DNA of 64,000 nucleotides from Brachyhypopomus gauderio (lineage: Eukaryota > Chordata > Actinopteri > Gymnotiformes > Hypopomidae), in contig NW_027506917.1 in the NCBI RefSeq assembly GCF_052324685.1, forward strand, positions 620,001-684,000, in the 5' to 3' direction. The position numbers were made by a program, and so were the translations under genes. Positions within the stretch are counted from its first letter, which is position 1; every line of letters begins with the position of its first letter. Of this stretch, positions 1 through 14,300 are shown piece by piece. The notes under the pieces were generated by a model that saw only the letters and a program-made list of their open reading frames with translations, had not been told where the DNA came from and did no database searches.

Positions 1-318
1 ATAAAATAATTGTCAATATGACATACAGTGCAAGAAGTGATTGAGTGCTTGGATCATAATACTCATATTACTAAAAATCTTTACAATCTTTTACAATTTA
101 CAATACAATTTACAATCTTTTTTTTATTTGATTTTACTAAATGATTATTTAGCATTGCAAACATTTAACCTGCTACATTGTGACAACCCATAAAAAACTG
201 ATACCGAAATCTTTTTTTTATATAGCACAAGCCAGTTTTGTAGCAGTTGCTTTATTCAGGTCACAGATATCTTAATGACCACTGTGTGAAGAGTAATGCT
301 CTTACCTTTGTCATTCAG

Positions 319-3280
319 TGGCCCTCAACTTCCAGACACCATGTCCGGAGATGGACCTGAACCAGGGTTTGTTTAGCCAGAACGGCATGTGTGGCTACGT
401 TCTAAAGCCACCCTTCCTCAGACGCCAGGATTCCCCGTTTGACCCCGTCGGTCTAACCAGGGGACCCTGGCTCAAGCACACGGAGTTTCACGTAATGGTG
501 AGCATCGCCCATCCATACAGGCAGAGAGTGTTCAGGTGATAATTCATCAATGCTTTTTTAAGGAAGTTGGATGCAGCCAAAATAATCTGACATGGTTGGT
601 TGGCAGCTGAAATGTCCTACAGGGTACAACAGAAGTGACTATGCCCCTGTGCGAGGTCACTTAAATGTCAAAAGTTTCAAATCTGTATCATCGCTCAATA
701 GCGAAAGTACTTTCAATAAAAACAATTTGATTAATAGTTTATTGCATGAACATGGCCATAAAATGGCCTGTGAAAACCATACCTTCATTATCTCTGGTCC
801 TATGGGCCTTATGTATCTGGAACATTATATTCCCTGCTGTATGAGGAATGAAGCACGACGTCTTCATGGCCCCACATGGAAAACAACTGCCAGTAGAACT
901 GGAATAATCTGAATTATTTCACAAAGACGGAAAAAGATACAGGAAGATTGGTTGCCAACAAAAAAATAATCAGTCGAATCTGCAGCAGCGACGTGTAGAA
1001 AAAACCATACGATCTTAACCAGAGTCGTAGTCTCCATCTTCCCAAGATGACACCACGGTCAGCGTGCTACCTTCTCCATCCAGCGCTGAAGAGCAAACAA
1101 GCACATGCTATAGACTTGATACAGGTATTATTAACAGAAATAGGAGTTTCTGCCACAGGTCAACCTATATGGATGCCACTGAAGGAAAAAGCCTTTGCTA
1201 GCTCTTTGGCACAAACCTTCAAGATTAAACACTGCTGAAGAACTGAAAAGAAGCTTGATGGATATTGGGAGCACATTCTTTGGTCAGATGATACTGAGAT
1301 CAATCTTTTTAGCTATGATGGGGACCAGTATGTTTGGTGGGCATCTAGCCAGGACCATCATCATAGTGAATGTCATACCTGACAGCGATACACTAAGATG
1401 GGAGTGTGATACTCCCATCTTTTTTTTTTTTTTTTTTAAAGAACAGCAAAACACCTCTCCAAAAATGTGTACAGCAATGGCATTCTCTGTGCCAAGGAGG
1501 ACTGTATAATAATTATTATTATAAATAATGGACAAATGAGAGAAAAAAAAGATTTAAATCTGCACAGAGTTCCTACTATGGGGCTTGTATGTTAAATATA
1601 GTGAATCTACACTCTTCGTTTCCAATTTTACATTAAAGCAAATACCCTACTGTTCAATTCAGTAGTAATGCCATTATTATAAGATGATACAATTTTTAAT
1701 CATTTGACATTTAAATGATTTTGCACAAGGCTGAACTCACTCCTGTTGAATACTGTACAAAAGCCACATTTTATTTATTATTTTGTGCTCGGCTTGGTAG
1801 GTGATCTCGGCTCAACAGCTACCCAAAGTAAACCCAAAGATATCGTCCATCGTGGACCCGCTGGTGCGTGTGCAGATCCATGGGGTGCCAGCAGATATGG
1901 CGGAGAAAGAGACGGATTACATTGTGAACAATGGTGAAGAAACCCAACGCCACCAACACCTTAACAGAACCTGCCAATGAAATGAGATTAGATGGTCAAG
2001 AACAGCGTGTTAACTGCTTAATGAAGAAATGACGATCTTCATATTTATCCTATAATGGCACATAAAGGAAAATATGTTTGCATATTACATACTGTTTTCA
2101 AAGAGAAACTCGGCTCATGACAAGGTCCTGTTTAAACTAGAAGACCTTCGTTTCAAACACCAAAGAGCCGTAGCTTCCTGGGGAAGTACAGTACCTTTCT
2201 AAAACCTCTTTTGTGAAAGTTTTTCCCTTCTGTAATAGGGTTTTCGGTGTTTTTATTTCACCTCAAAGCACTGAGGGAATAAGGATATGGTGGTTCCCAC
2301 AACACTGCAACTAGCATTTGCAGTGTCATCACAAATGTTTTCATGTGACTTATTTCCTTGTTATTCAGGAGTAAACTGCCTATGTAGCAAACTGAAACAT
2401 GATCCACTTCTTGGACAAGCACCACTATTAGTGATGACAATTTCTTACACTGGCTTAGCAGTCTTACACTTACTTCACACTTGTCTACATTAAGACTGCC
2501 AGACTGCAGATTGGTTGTGGAGGCTGCTATGTTGGAAGATCCAACCCACCTCTTGATATACAAACACTACTGGTCTTAAGTGGATCAGGTTCGCAGGGTA
2601 GATCTCCTGGAATTACTTGGGCACCTCAAGACTTCACAATCTCAGTTTGGTGGAGAAGTGCATAAATTCCACGAGCCTTCCTAGTTCATAAAATCTGAAA
2701 CTTTTACCTCTAGCACAATTTGGTACAGGAACATAAGAGAATTTTTATTCATGTAGAAAGCTCAGTTATGGGGGAAGACATAACACACTCTCTCTTTGGC
2801 AAAGGTTTCAACCCCATGTGGAACAATTATTTCCAGTTTGACTTGTCCGTCCCCGAACTTGCGTTGGTGCGTTTCGTTGTGGAGGACTACGACGCCGTAT
2901 CCAGCAACGATTTCATCGGCCAGTGCACGATACCCTTCACAAGCCTACAGAACGGTCAGTGATCACATGCCTCTGTGCAAGTCACAAGAACCTCAGGAAA
3001 GTCCCAACTGACATTATTTAAATCCACAATTTACATCTTACGTTCGTGAGATTTGAGTTCCCAGGACCTTTCAGTCTCACAATAATTACACAACTCAAGG
3101 AAAAAGTCCCCACACTTCCTCGTTAAGTAAAGTTTGTAGTTTTTGAGAGAACATTATTGCTCACTGTGTTATTGGTTTTCACCCACAGGCTACAGGCACG
3201 TGCCCCTGTTCAACGAGAACGGAGACCTTCTCTCGTCCGCTGGACTTTTTGTTCACACGATGGTCACAGACGCCGAATAG
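319..3280 (+). CDS. plcd1: phospholipase C delta, C-terminal part (last four coding exons)
   Basis: Phosphoinositide-specific phospholipase C delta cleaves PIP2 into IP3 and diacylglycerol at the plasma membrane. Only the 3' end is in the window. Coding exons are 319-497, 1801-1933, 2805-2954 and 3189-3280 (TAG 3278-3280), with phases that join cleanly into 183 residues. Exon one carries the end of the catalytic Y box (ALNFQT, then CGYVLKP). Exons two to four form the C2 domain: [27 protein letters not shown], then [14 protein letters not shown] and NDFIGQ, ending [12 protein letters not shown]. Bases 1-318 are intron. The linker GPW and the neighbour ctdspl favour plcd1, while parts of the C2 domain resemble PLCD3, so the paralogue is less certain than the family. 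The gene runs tail to tail with ctdspl. Confidence 0.85.
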
Positions 3281-4365
3281 CTGGGCTGTCTACGCCAACT
3301 CCACGTTGCCGACGTTCCGGTGATGTTCAAACCCGTCCAGCTTACCAGGAGGCAGAGCGATAACACACATCTCAGGTGCGCAGGAAGCAGACGAGAATAT
3401 GAACGAGGACTTGCTTGGGGTTCCTGAATACTGAATAGGGGTGTTTGAGTGCCATTCACACGTCCCATTCAACAGGCTTATGGCTCACTGTGTACAGCTC
3501 GGGTACAATGAGAATCTGAAAATGTATTCAAATATTCTGACGAGACAAGATGGGGCAGGCAGAGAAAATTAAGACACAGTACTATAAATATAAAACTCAT
3601 GTCTTCACCAGTCCATGACTTACATAAATATGGACATTTTTAAAGCATCTACTCCCAAAAATATGCACACAGTGGGTATCAAAGGTTAAGTGGTGCAAAA
3701 AAAGCAATGAAACCACCACTGATACAGATATATACGGTTTCCTGTAAGTCATTCCCATTTTTTTATGGCTCCAACTTCTACACCAGACTCTCAAAGAATG
3801 GTATTTTATAGCCAGCCCACATTTATATCACTTGTAATCATTACCAGACATTTCCGGTAGAATTATCATGGCATTGCGGGGGGGGACGACACTACCCAAG
3901 CTGCAAAAATGAGGTTATCATTTGGTGATGAGTGCTAGTGTCTCCCTAGTGCTGCCATCTGGAGTACTTGACGTGCATTAGAAATTACAGCCACTACAGC
4001 AGAACTGTGTAGAGCCATCAAGTCACAAACTCCACCCACACACAGTCATCTGAGAAGGTTTTGCAACACGAAACCACACCATGCTCCGGTTCTGAGCAGT
4101 TGGTAAATAACTGACAGTCAACCCCTAACCAGTCCTAACACTGTACTTTTATAGAGAATGAGGGGGGAAAATATTTATTTATTTTTAATCTGCATAAGTG
4201 CACACTAGACCACCTATGCAGACCAAAGTTAATAATCCTGAAATTGGAGGTTTTAACGATACACTGAAAGCTGGATGGTGTGGTCTAGTTCACAGTACCG
4301 TTCCCTCAGTTATCTTAAGGGAACGCCATTTTTGGTGCTTCAATAAACAAACTGCATTGTGATTC
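3281..4365 (+). other. plcd1 3' UTR and candidate poly(A) signal
   Basis: Non-coding sequence after the plcd1 stop. It has no open frame of note. An AATAAA at 4342-4347, followed about 15 bases later by T/TG-rich sequence, is the best poly(A) signal on this strand, giving a UTR of roughly 1.1 kb. The exact end is inference. Confidence 0.4.
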
Positions 4366-4627
4366 TTTCTCCAACTTAAAACACATGTTTTTTCCACCTG
4401 CCTAAGGAAAATATTCATATCACTGTACTGTATAATAATGTATAAATCCCCCATTTAACTACACGCTGGAATTTGTATTTCCTTTTGTGAATTAATTATG
4501 GTTAAAGCTGACTTCAAGAAGGTCCAACTCCTTATAATATTACATTTATACTACATGGCATTAATTACATTTTAAATATAAATGCTGAATCAAAAGCAAA
4601 AGGCATCTGTTTTTTTTAAAAAGGTGC

Positions 4628-6858
4628 TTTAATATAACATCATAGTCTGGAAGGAAATTTGCAACAAACCATGAATCATTTCAGGTTGAAACATACTGCA
4701 AACATGCCACAGCGCGGCCCCTTGTGACTGGTTTCAAGCTGCAGTGAGCACTGTTGATTACTGGTCTTACAATACAGGAAGAGACGGAGGTCAAAAACCC
4801 AAGACCCCATGTGGACGTAATGCTTCACAATTATAAATGCAGTTTTGCAAGTGGTCAGAAGTGGAAGTTTTACTGGAAAACTTGCTGGAAGAACAGAAAG
4901 AGAACATGACCAACACCAAGTGCTTCGTTTCCGAAAAGCTCCTGAAAGGAAAAGGTGAACGATACAGGTGAGAAATCGGTGGAAGGATCCAATAAAACAA
5001 GATGTATCTACATTCCTGTAGGTTCTCAAATTCTACATGACGACCATGAATATCTAAAAAGGACGAGGTCTGAAACCAGAAACCACACAAGAAGCTGAGC
5101 AGGGCCAAACCAGGGAGAAACAGCAGCAGGATAATATAGTCGCTTAACATTACAAACCAAATACTGACAGAATACCATAATGAAAACGATAAAATGCTCT
5201 CTTGCCTTGGGTGCAGAGAAGAAGGAGGGGGAGAGGTAGAGCGAACGGGGACAAAATCACGGGAGAGGGGCGTCCGAATCGCCTGCATATGTACTAAACG
5301 CGGACGGGCCGTGGCGTGGCGAGCGCTGGGGCTTGTGGGGAGGTTATTGCATGCTGGCCGCCGCCCCTGCGCAGACCGAGCCCCTCCAGTCGAGCTCCCT
5401 CTCCCTTCAGACGACGGGGTCCGAACCCAAGGGCCCGGTCCAGCGGAGGTGTGTGGTACATCCCCAAAAGGTCGGTTGTCTCCGTGCGCCTGCCTACGAT
5501 ATAACCCCCCCCCGACTTTACGCCACGGAGACGCAAAACCGAACCCCTCTGGTGACGACCCTGGATTCTGCGAGGTTCTGGAGACTGGGCGCGGCTCAAA
5601 ATCCTGACGGCACAATTCAAGCGAGCCAGGCACGGACAGCTCTACCAAACCACGCTCTTCGTGAAAGTTACAACGCCAAACAAACAAATCGCTAAAAGAA
5701 AAACCAATCGATACATTTGCAGTGATGCATCCTGAGAGAGGAGAGGTGCACCTATAACAACACTCCACCTTTCATTATGGTTAAAAGGGCTGATCTGCAA
5801 GGTGTCCACGCATCATGGCCACACACAGACTGATCCACACGCCTCTAAACCGCAGTCTGTAGATTCAAATTCAACTCATCGTAACAAATTTACCATCGTC
5901 TCCGGATGAAAGCAGAGACGGCCAAACAATTTCTGACATGTTCTTCACCATCGTAAAAATGAACCAAATCAACCAAGTAACCAATTTTACCACTGCGTAA
6001 AAAGTCGGTTAACGCGGTTAAATGGAACCATGCACTGCTGGAAAGATACAGCAGGTGATGATGTGAAGTGGGCGTGAAACACCGTCTTTTGGCACGGGAT
6101 AACCGTCCCCACCATCCCGCCCAGCATCAAACCAAAGAAGCCTCCACGTAGGTTTTAATAAAATGAGTGCAAACGCATTCCTTTGTTTTCCCAAGACAAA
6201 CATTTGTGTCCAAAGAAACAACGATAAAACCACGTCTGACTGATAGCACAAGCAAAAGAAAACAGACAGAAACATTTACCCTCGACAGATAAAAACAAAA
6301 GCCCCATCTGGCCTCAGTGCCTTTACAAAAAATCTTCTCCCCTACCTCCGTTTAGAGTAGAATTCTGGAAAAAAAAATTCTCTGGAAATATGCCATATAC
6401 AAAATGTATTTTTCCCATAAAAACGACATTCAAAAAAGGCACTTGGTTGGGCGACGAAAAAAAAAAACAACCCAGTCCTTTTAACGTCTACAGGCCACAG
6501 GGCCTGCCTGCATAGCAACAACCCAAAGATATGCGCTTGTTTTTTTTCGCATTTAAAAAAAGGAGTTGTGTTTTTGGTTTATTGTTAAGCACTTGACAGG
6601 AGAGCAAGACGTGAGTCTCTTGAGCAGTAACGGTCTGTGTGTAGTGGAATTTCATCACACTGTTCGGGTCCCCCTGGTGGGCACGGCAGACGTGGCTCTG
6701 AACCTGGTAGTGAGTGGTGAGGTGCCGGAGGGTGATGCCTCAGGGTGGAGGGGGGTGGAGTAGGACAGGGATGGAGGTAACATCGTCCCGCCCCCTCCCG
6801 TTGCCCTCCGTCAGGCTCTACTCCGGAGCGCCCCCCTGAGGCGAGGCAGCTCAGCTGG
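4628..6858 (-). other. probable ctdspl 3' UTR, with a CpG-rich block
   Basis: Sequence downstream of the ctdspl stop on the minus strand. Candidate poly(A) signals read on that strand are AATAAA (6578-6583) and ATTAAA (4628-4633). Long 3' UTRs are usual for CTDSPL, so the distal site is plausible. A block at about 5190-5640 is much richer in G+C and CpG than its surroundings, and a 325-codon frame (4791-5768, minus) stays open through it. That frame shows no domain I recognise and looks like composition effect rather than a gene. Confidence 0.4.
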
Positions 6859-9800
6859 CTACCTGCCTCTGAAGTTCTGCAGGACTCCGTAAACGTCCTC
6901 CTCTTTGCTCAGTCCTTCAAAGAACGGGAGCAGGTCCATCAGCTCAGTGTCCGCCATGTCATCAAACCACGACTGCACCGGGACCTGTGCGAGTCAATTA
7001 AAGAACCGTAGGTTAATCTACGTCAATTTCAAATAAGCAAACGGTTCGTTCCAGACGAAAGCTGCAGTGTGTGGGCTGAAACTCACGGCGTTCTCCGGGT
7101 GGAAGATGTAGGAAGCGGGAGAGTTGTCCACGATGATGACGTTGTGCAGCTCCCTGCCGAGCCGGCTGAGGTCTTTCACGTAGTTCCCCCTGTGGAAGAC
7201 GCAGGACTCTCGGAACAGACGTGCCCGGAACACGCCCCACTGGTCCAGCAGGTCAGCCACGGGGTCGGCGTACTGCGGCAGAGAGGGTGGGGAGGTTAAA
7301 GTTCAACTTCACAGTCAAAGCTGAGGACAGTGTGTACCTCCGGACTGCTGTTACACTGTGCCCGTTTCTGTTCACAGACAAGAACATGGGTGAACTGAGA
7401 GAACTAAACCTGGAGGTAAATGAATACGTAGGTAGACGACTAAGAGGGAAAAAAAGATAAAAGGAAAAATTCACAGTCTGGAAAAAAAGTGTCTAGAAAT
7501 AAGCGATTTCGAATAGATGATGGGAACATGCATCCGTCACTAAACTGGTGTGTTAAACCTCACTGGACTTACCTGCGCGCTCACAGTATCAATACAGTCA
7601 CAAAACACTTCAGATTTAAAGAGCCTAGCTAACAAGCAATAAGCCATTTATGGCCTCAGCCTAACAGGCAGACTAGGGCATCCAAAAGACGAGGGCGGCT
7701 ACGACACGCACGCTAATCTACGACAGCATCGACTCGACTACTGCAGCACGTACAACTAACCACAGGACGACGTAAAGCAGCGTCTGAGACGTCACGGCAA
7801 CAAAGGAAACTTCACGGTAGCTGGCAAAGCGTCCCAAGTAAACATAATGCAAGCTTATAAACAACAACAACAAAACAAAGCAAGTGAAGCCGGCATCGTC
7901 CGGGAGGACGCTCAGCGGGCTAACGCTACTGGTGCATGGAGTCGTGGTGGCAGTTGTGGACACTTACCCATGCATTAGCAGCTAAAACATATGCTGGCCA
8001 CACAGAGACAGAAAGGGGGGGGGGGGGGGGGGGGGGGGTCAGATATTAGGAGGAGAGCAGGAGTTCACGCCCCGTTCACAAGCTGTAAAGCATGCTTCCA
8101 TAGAGCATCACAGTCAACAAGCGCCGCCACGCCGTGGAAAGAGACTCAGACGCTTCAGTTACAGGTGGGATTTAAGTAAAAAAAAAAAAGGGGGGGGGGG
8201 GGGGGGGGGGGTAAATTTAATCATAAAAAGGGCGCTAGTTTTTACCAAAGGTCTTTGTGAGATAGTAATAAGAGGGCGTGGGGGACAGCACCAGCCCTTT
8301 GAGACACTCAAAGACGCCTCTAGCCATGAAAACCGTGTCGTTTGTGTATGAACGCAACGGCACAGGTTGGGACTTAAAAAAAAAAAAAAACAAAAAACCA
8401 AGGAGCTGTATGCAGACAACATTCACATTCAGATGCGTGTAGTGCCGAGTTTTGGACCGGACCCCATCAGCTGTTAAGCCCAGTAGCTTTAACGTGGTGC
8501 TGTTGGGTGTGGTGCGGAGTAGACGGCCACACCTTGGCTAGGCTGGCTGTGAAGAGCACGCACTCGAACATCTCGCCCATCTTCTGGAGGAACTCGTCCA
8601 CGTGTGGCCTCTTCAGAACGTACACCTGGAACACGGGCCGACGGGTTAACTCGCGCATCCTCTTAACGGAGAAACATCAACACCGTTCAACACACTCCCT
8701 CAACAGCAACACGCATTACAATTTCTATTCTATTCGGAAACTAGCTTTAATACGTAACTTACCATGGAAACAGCGAAGAACACACATTTGAAGACAACAA
8801 AAACAGTTGAACACATTTTAGATTTCAAACTACGCGCTGTATGAATGAACGCACGCGTGGATTATGTAGTTAACTAAGCAAATACACAACTGAGCCCTCT
8901 ATACAGAAGAGAGCCTGTCAGCGGAGACACACGGCAGCCACCCAGTGCAAGTAATCGTGAATAGGCCTACCAGAACACACACAGCCTATCCTGGATTACT
9001 TGAACAAGGTAGCAGCCATCTTTACCGTCGCAAATGCTGCATGTTCACCCAGATACACACCGACACCAGTACAGCTAATGTGGTGGACTGGAAGGTCTTA
9101 TGACCTGCGTGATATCTTCACTACTGGAGGGATGTCAGGGCGTCGTGCTAGTGTTGCTGGGTCCGGCTCCGTGGCCGCGTGGTTGCGAGTGTGACTGTAC
9201 CTGATGGACCGTGCCGTCGATCTCCACCGGGACGATGAAATCAGCGTTGCTAATGGGCTACGAGGAGAAAAACAACAAGTTGTATTAAAAAAAAAAAAGA
9301 CAATTCTTGAAATTATAGCACCATGACTTAAACCCTTCTAAAAATATATTTACCAGTTAAACTTTATTACGAGGCACAAACACGTACTGTACGCTTGTTT
9401 GAACATTACAACGGTAATAATCGCACTGAACAGCAGGTGGCATCTGTGTCCTTGAAGAGCAAACAGCAACCCAACGGATTTTCCGAACATAATTTTACAG
9501 TAATCTAACATTTTCATAAACTTTGAGTGATATAGTGCAAATAAATAGAGCGACTGTGGCATAGACGAGTGGCATAGACGAGTCCCTCGTCAGTGTGACT
9601 ACTGTTTAGTATTGATCCATAGCTATAATTATCTGGCTGGGAATCTCCCTTCATATGATGGCGGCTGGTTTTCCTCTTACATACGTTTATTTATGTCTCC
9701 CCCCTGATCCTTTTTCAGCTCTAAAAATGGATTATGCAGAATACTGAGGAGGATTACAGCAAAGCCCATATGGATTTAATCTGAACAGGGGTGAGTTTCC

Positions 9801-11318
9801 CGAAACGTTCTTAGCGCTAAGTACTTCTTAACCTCATACGTTTCATACGAGGTTACGAAGTACTTAGCGCTACGAACGTTTCGGGAAACTCACCCCAGCT
9901 CAGGCTAAGATCCTGGCATTCTCTCTCCGACACCTCGGGGCGCCTACGTGCTGAGATCGGACCGGGAGGCCGTTGGGTGATCACTGTGAGCAGCACGAAC
10001 GCACTGCGAGATTTGGCAGCCCTCGCGGTCGGGCTCTGGTAGAACGTGTATGACTTGACACGCCGAGTTTACACAGTGGTTGGGCTAATAGCACAGGGAC
10101 CCCCTGGGGGCAGGGCGGGGCATTGCAGGGAGGGGCTGCAAGCCCGGCTGTTGAACAGCCTACCTTGAAGGAGCTGTGTACGAGCGTCTCATCCAGGTCT
10201 ATGACCACGCACTTCTTGCCGTAGTCGTTGATGTTCACGTCGGGGAGGAGGTACTTCTCTGGGGGCTGAGGGGCAGAAGAGAGCGAGGATGAGTGTGGTG
10301 GGAAGGTGCGGGGGGCTTCGAGGGACGGGGAGGGCGGCTGACGTACTACACGCGGCGAGCGGCAGTGGCTTCGGGCGGGCGGTGGGCGTTAAAATATGAA
10401 GTGGAATGCAACCATGCAGCAATGTTCCTGCTCCACCCTACAGATTTCCTCAAAAACAGAAGCGGGGAAGGATTGTGCTTTGAGGAAGAACTAGCTGTCT
10501 TCATCTCTCACACACACACACACACATTTCAGTGTGTATGAACGATGCCCATGTTCCACCAGTATAAGCAGGAGCAGCGATGTTGAGGAACGATGCTAAA
10601 TTTGTTGTGCCAACCTAAACCTGCGATTTGTGTCTTTTATAGTTAGCGTGAGTGAGAAAGGTGAAATTGATGCATCTGTCCTGTGGTGTTGCATGACGGC
10701 AGGTGACAAAACAACACATGCTGAGCTTCAGGTTGGACAGACACCTGGAATCAACTGGTTAATGTTCATATAACCTAGACAAACGTCCCACGAAGAGCCG
10801 AAATGTCCCATGCACACAACAGCATATTAAGAAATGAAATAAGTGATTGTTTAGTCCTATGGTTCTAAGAGTCCTGACTGCAAGACCAGGCACTGAGTTA
10901 AGACATCATAAAGACATAATCTGCACAGCTAAATCTAATCTAATCTAATCTGGCTCCACTCCACCGTGTTAACAAGTACATGCACTGATGTCTCGTGTCC
11001 CGCTGCTCACGGAGCGAGCCTCCAGGAGCCGAGAGCGCAGGGTGAGAACACGGCTGCGTCTCAGGAAGCCTTGGCCTGCAAAGCTGCTCGAGGAACATTT
11101 CAGTCACACGCGCGGTCCAGGCGATGCCCCCGGGGAGAGGCTGGCGTGGGGGGGTGTTAGCGTTAGAGCCAGCTCAGAGCTCAGATGCAGAGCGCACTCC
11201 CAACCCCCATGCACGACCCCAACCAGGAGGGACAGAAGGAGGAGGTACGTACAGCAGGGATGGGGGTGACTTCAGCCTGCTCGGACTGGGCCACGACACA
11301 CCGGGACGGATGATGACA

Positions 11319-11381
<63 letters not shown>

Positions 11382-14300
11382 CACAGGAATGGGTGATAAG
11401 GCGCGACCCGCATGAGACAAGGCCCAGAGAGACAGTGACCGGGTTGAAGTGACTAAAAGTGGGGAAACCGGACGACTCTGTACCTACGAACAGACCAAAC
11501 GCAAGATGAGCCGTGTGATCTGGAGAGTGAGGCAACCCTCCAGGTGACATCGACCTGGATTAAAGGTCTATGTTGAATTTCTCGAGCACTACGGTGCGCT
11601 TTAAGAGTGTAATGGTGATTATGACTGAACGAAAGAAGCTATGCCAATTAGATAAAGTCGTTTGCAGTCATATAACCTCAGCCTACATCCACGTACGTCC
11701 CAATCCTGGATGTTTTGGCTGGACCGTGAAGGGCAGCGTTGGGGACTCTCACCTTGGGAGGAGCTCCGTTCTCCTCGACGGGAGGAGGCAGGGGGCCAGT
11801 GTTGTTGTTGGTGGTGGTGGGGGGTGGTGGAGACTCGGTTTCATAGCTCTGCAGGCAGCAGAAGAAGGAACTGAAGAGACTTCGACGACTCTTCTTCCTC
11901 AAACTGCTGCTCGACAGCGAGACTGAGCAGAGACAGAAGGTAAAGGACACATCAGGACACACCAGGACACATCAGGACAACGCGGAGAGCGATTAGCACT
12001 TTCCAAGAATCCGGGCGAGAGCACTGAGGGTGAAGCGGGCAGGCTTGGCTATATGTGACTAGCTACATGTCCATCCTAACCTATTAAAAATTTTATACAA
12101 GAGAAAATGTATTCTTTTATATCAAGAAAAACATTTAAGGAGTTTTATGAAGGCAAGTCTAGATACAGTAGAAATATTTAATCATCCGAAGCAGTGAAGA
12201 ATTGTGTTGGATACGGAGACGTTTTGCATAAATCAGAATCAATGACACATCAGCTGTCTAACATCATCATATTAAGATATGAAAACACTGGACAGACCCA
12301 AGAACAGAAGCACATTGCCAACTCTCGTATACGAAACCAAAACGACCAGCACCAGGTCCAGGAGAGTGACCCGTGATTTCTACTGCTGAAACTAAGGAGC
12401 TGTTGGAACATTCCTTATGTAATTAACTTGCTCATACACCAAGTCTGTACTTCCTGTTATGCAAATGGTTTGATGCCTGTGTTATACCTGATGGCCAATG
12501 ACAACAGCCCCCTTATATGCAGGTATAATGTAACTTAATAAAAACACGAATAATAATAAGTTTATCTCATCAATTAAGTCACCTTCAATGCACGTGGTGC
12601 ACGCACTGAACAAGCTGCCTTTGGATATCCGAGTATCATTTTTGTTAATTGTTATTTCAATGCTGGCAATAATAACACCGCAATATGCAAACCACCTTAC
12701 GAATCACAGGTGTTTGCTGAGGGCGTCCTGTCCAATCAGAGGTTCCAGATTAGCCTTCTGTGGCTGCCAGGGCAAATCAGAGCAATCCATGATCACACAA
12801 ATGTAAACAATGCTGGTAGAAGTATTGCAGGCCTCTCTCGAACCATCAAAGGGCCACTGACGGTTTTAACTACACTGGCAGGCATTTCCAAAATTCAATG
12901 TGTAGCAATGGAACTACAGCCTTAAATATCATCGGCATTTTACACACATAGGCAAATGGCTCTATAGGAAACTAATATATAATATAGTTATTATAATGTT
13001 ATGTAAAGGCAAATAAAAGCACCTTCATAATAGCTATTAAAAATGATTATGCTAGGAGGTCACTGGAGGTCAGAAGCCCTGACCTGCCTTTTAGAACGAA
13101 CCACTGCACTTTTCAATCGATCATTTCCAACATAAGTGCACGTTTCTCTTTTTTTTGATGAATGTCAACAACACGAGCTGCACTGGCTAAGAACACGTCC
13201 ATACTGTCGTACAGCAAGAACCCGTCAAAGTCATTCACGCCTCTCGCCCCCAGCAATAACAACCATCTGCCTTGCCAACGCGCCCTAAACAACAACACTG
13301 AGGTCACCGGCACGAGAATGTCCTTTAAAAATAAAGACTGGAGGGGGGGGGGGGGGGGGGGGGGGGTTAAAAAGAAACAAGACCCTCTCACTTCCTGACT
13401 CCACCCAGTCCTGTTTTGGCTCACCGTGCACAGACTGGCGTCTCCAGCTCCGTTTTAAGGGCACACAGATATTAAGTTTCTTTCTGGAGCTCGAGTGACA
13501 ACTCCTGTGGCAACGCCAGGAAGAGGAGAGCGTGCAAGAGTTTGGGGGGGGGGGGGGGGATAGCAGAGGGGAGGGGCCAGCACAAAACAAGGAAGGGCCA
13601 GGTGCACCACACAGCCAATGGGGAAGCGCCATTCCCCACCCGCCCCTTTGGTTAGTGCCGAAGTGCTTACGGAGTTCCTCAGACCAAAATATTATATTTT
13701 GGGAGTAAAATCTCTCCCACGTCTCTAATGCTAGGCCTAGCACACAATCAAAACAAACAGTCTGGATTTTTCTTCTAACATCTGTGGTAAGCCCTGAATC
13801 CAGATGTTTTTCTGTCTGTGTAAATGTACACACAAAAAAAAGTTAAAAATCGCACCCCTACCCACACACTATTTCAAATCAAAATGTGAACTATGTAGAC
13901 CAATAATAAAAATATTATCTTAGCAATGATTTCAGCGTGTATTAGTTGCCCAAGTAAGAACTGCCCCCTGTAGCAGAATCTTGCCCGTGTTTGCCTTTCT
14001 GTGGCGTTCTGATCCACTCCATGAAACCCCAGAACGCCACCAGCCACTGTACTGTCCTGTCTGCTGGGAGGGGGTTACCAAAATGAAATGTGATAAAACA
14101 TGAGTTAACAAGGGAAATGCTTCTCCATCGTGGAGATGATTACATGTGTAGGGCATGAAGCTGAATTACAAATGCTCTACCTGGACAGGTAGAAAACAGA
14201 ATCTGTAATGTGTTGAACTGTAAATTACAGACTTTACGTAAACAAATCTAGAATGCTATGTAAAGCTTTGTCTGAACAGCCTTCTGAGTAATATATGTAA

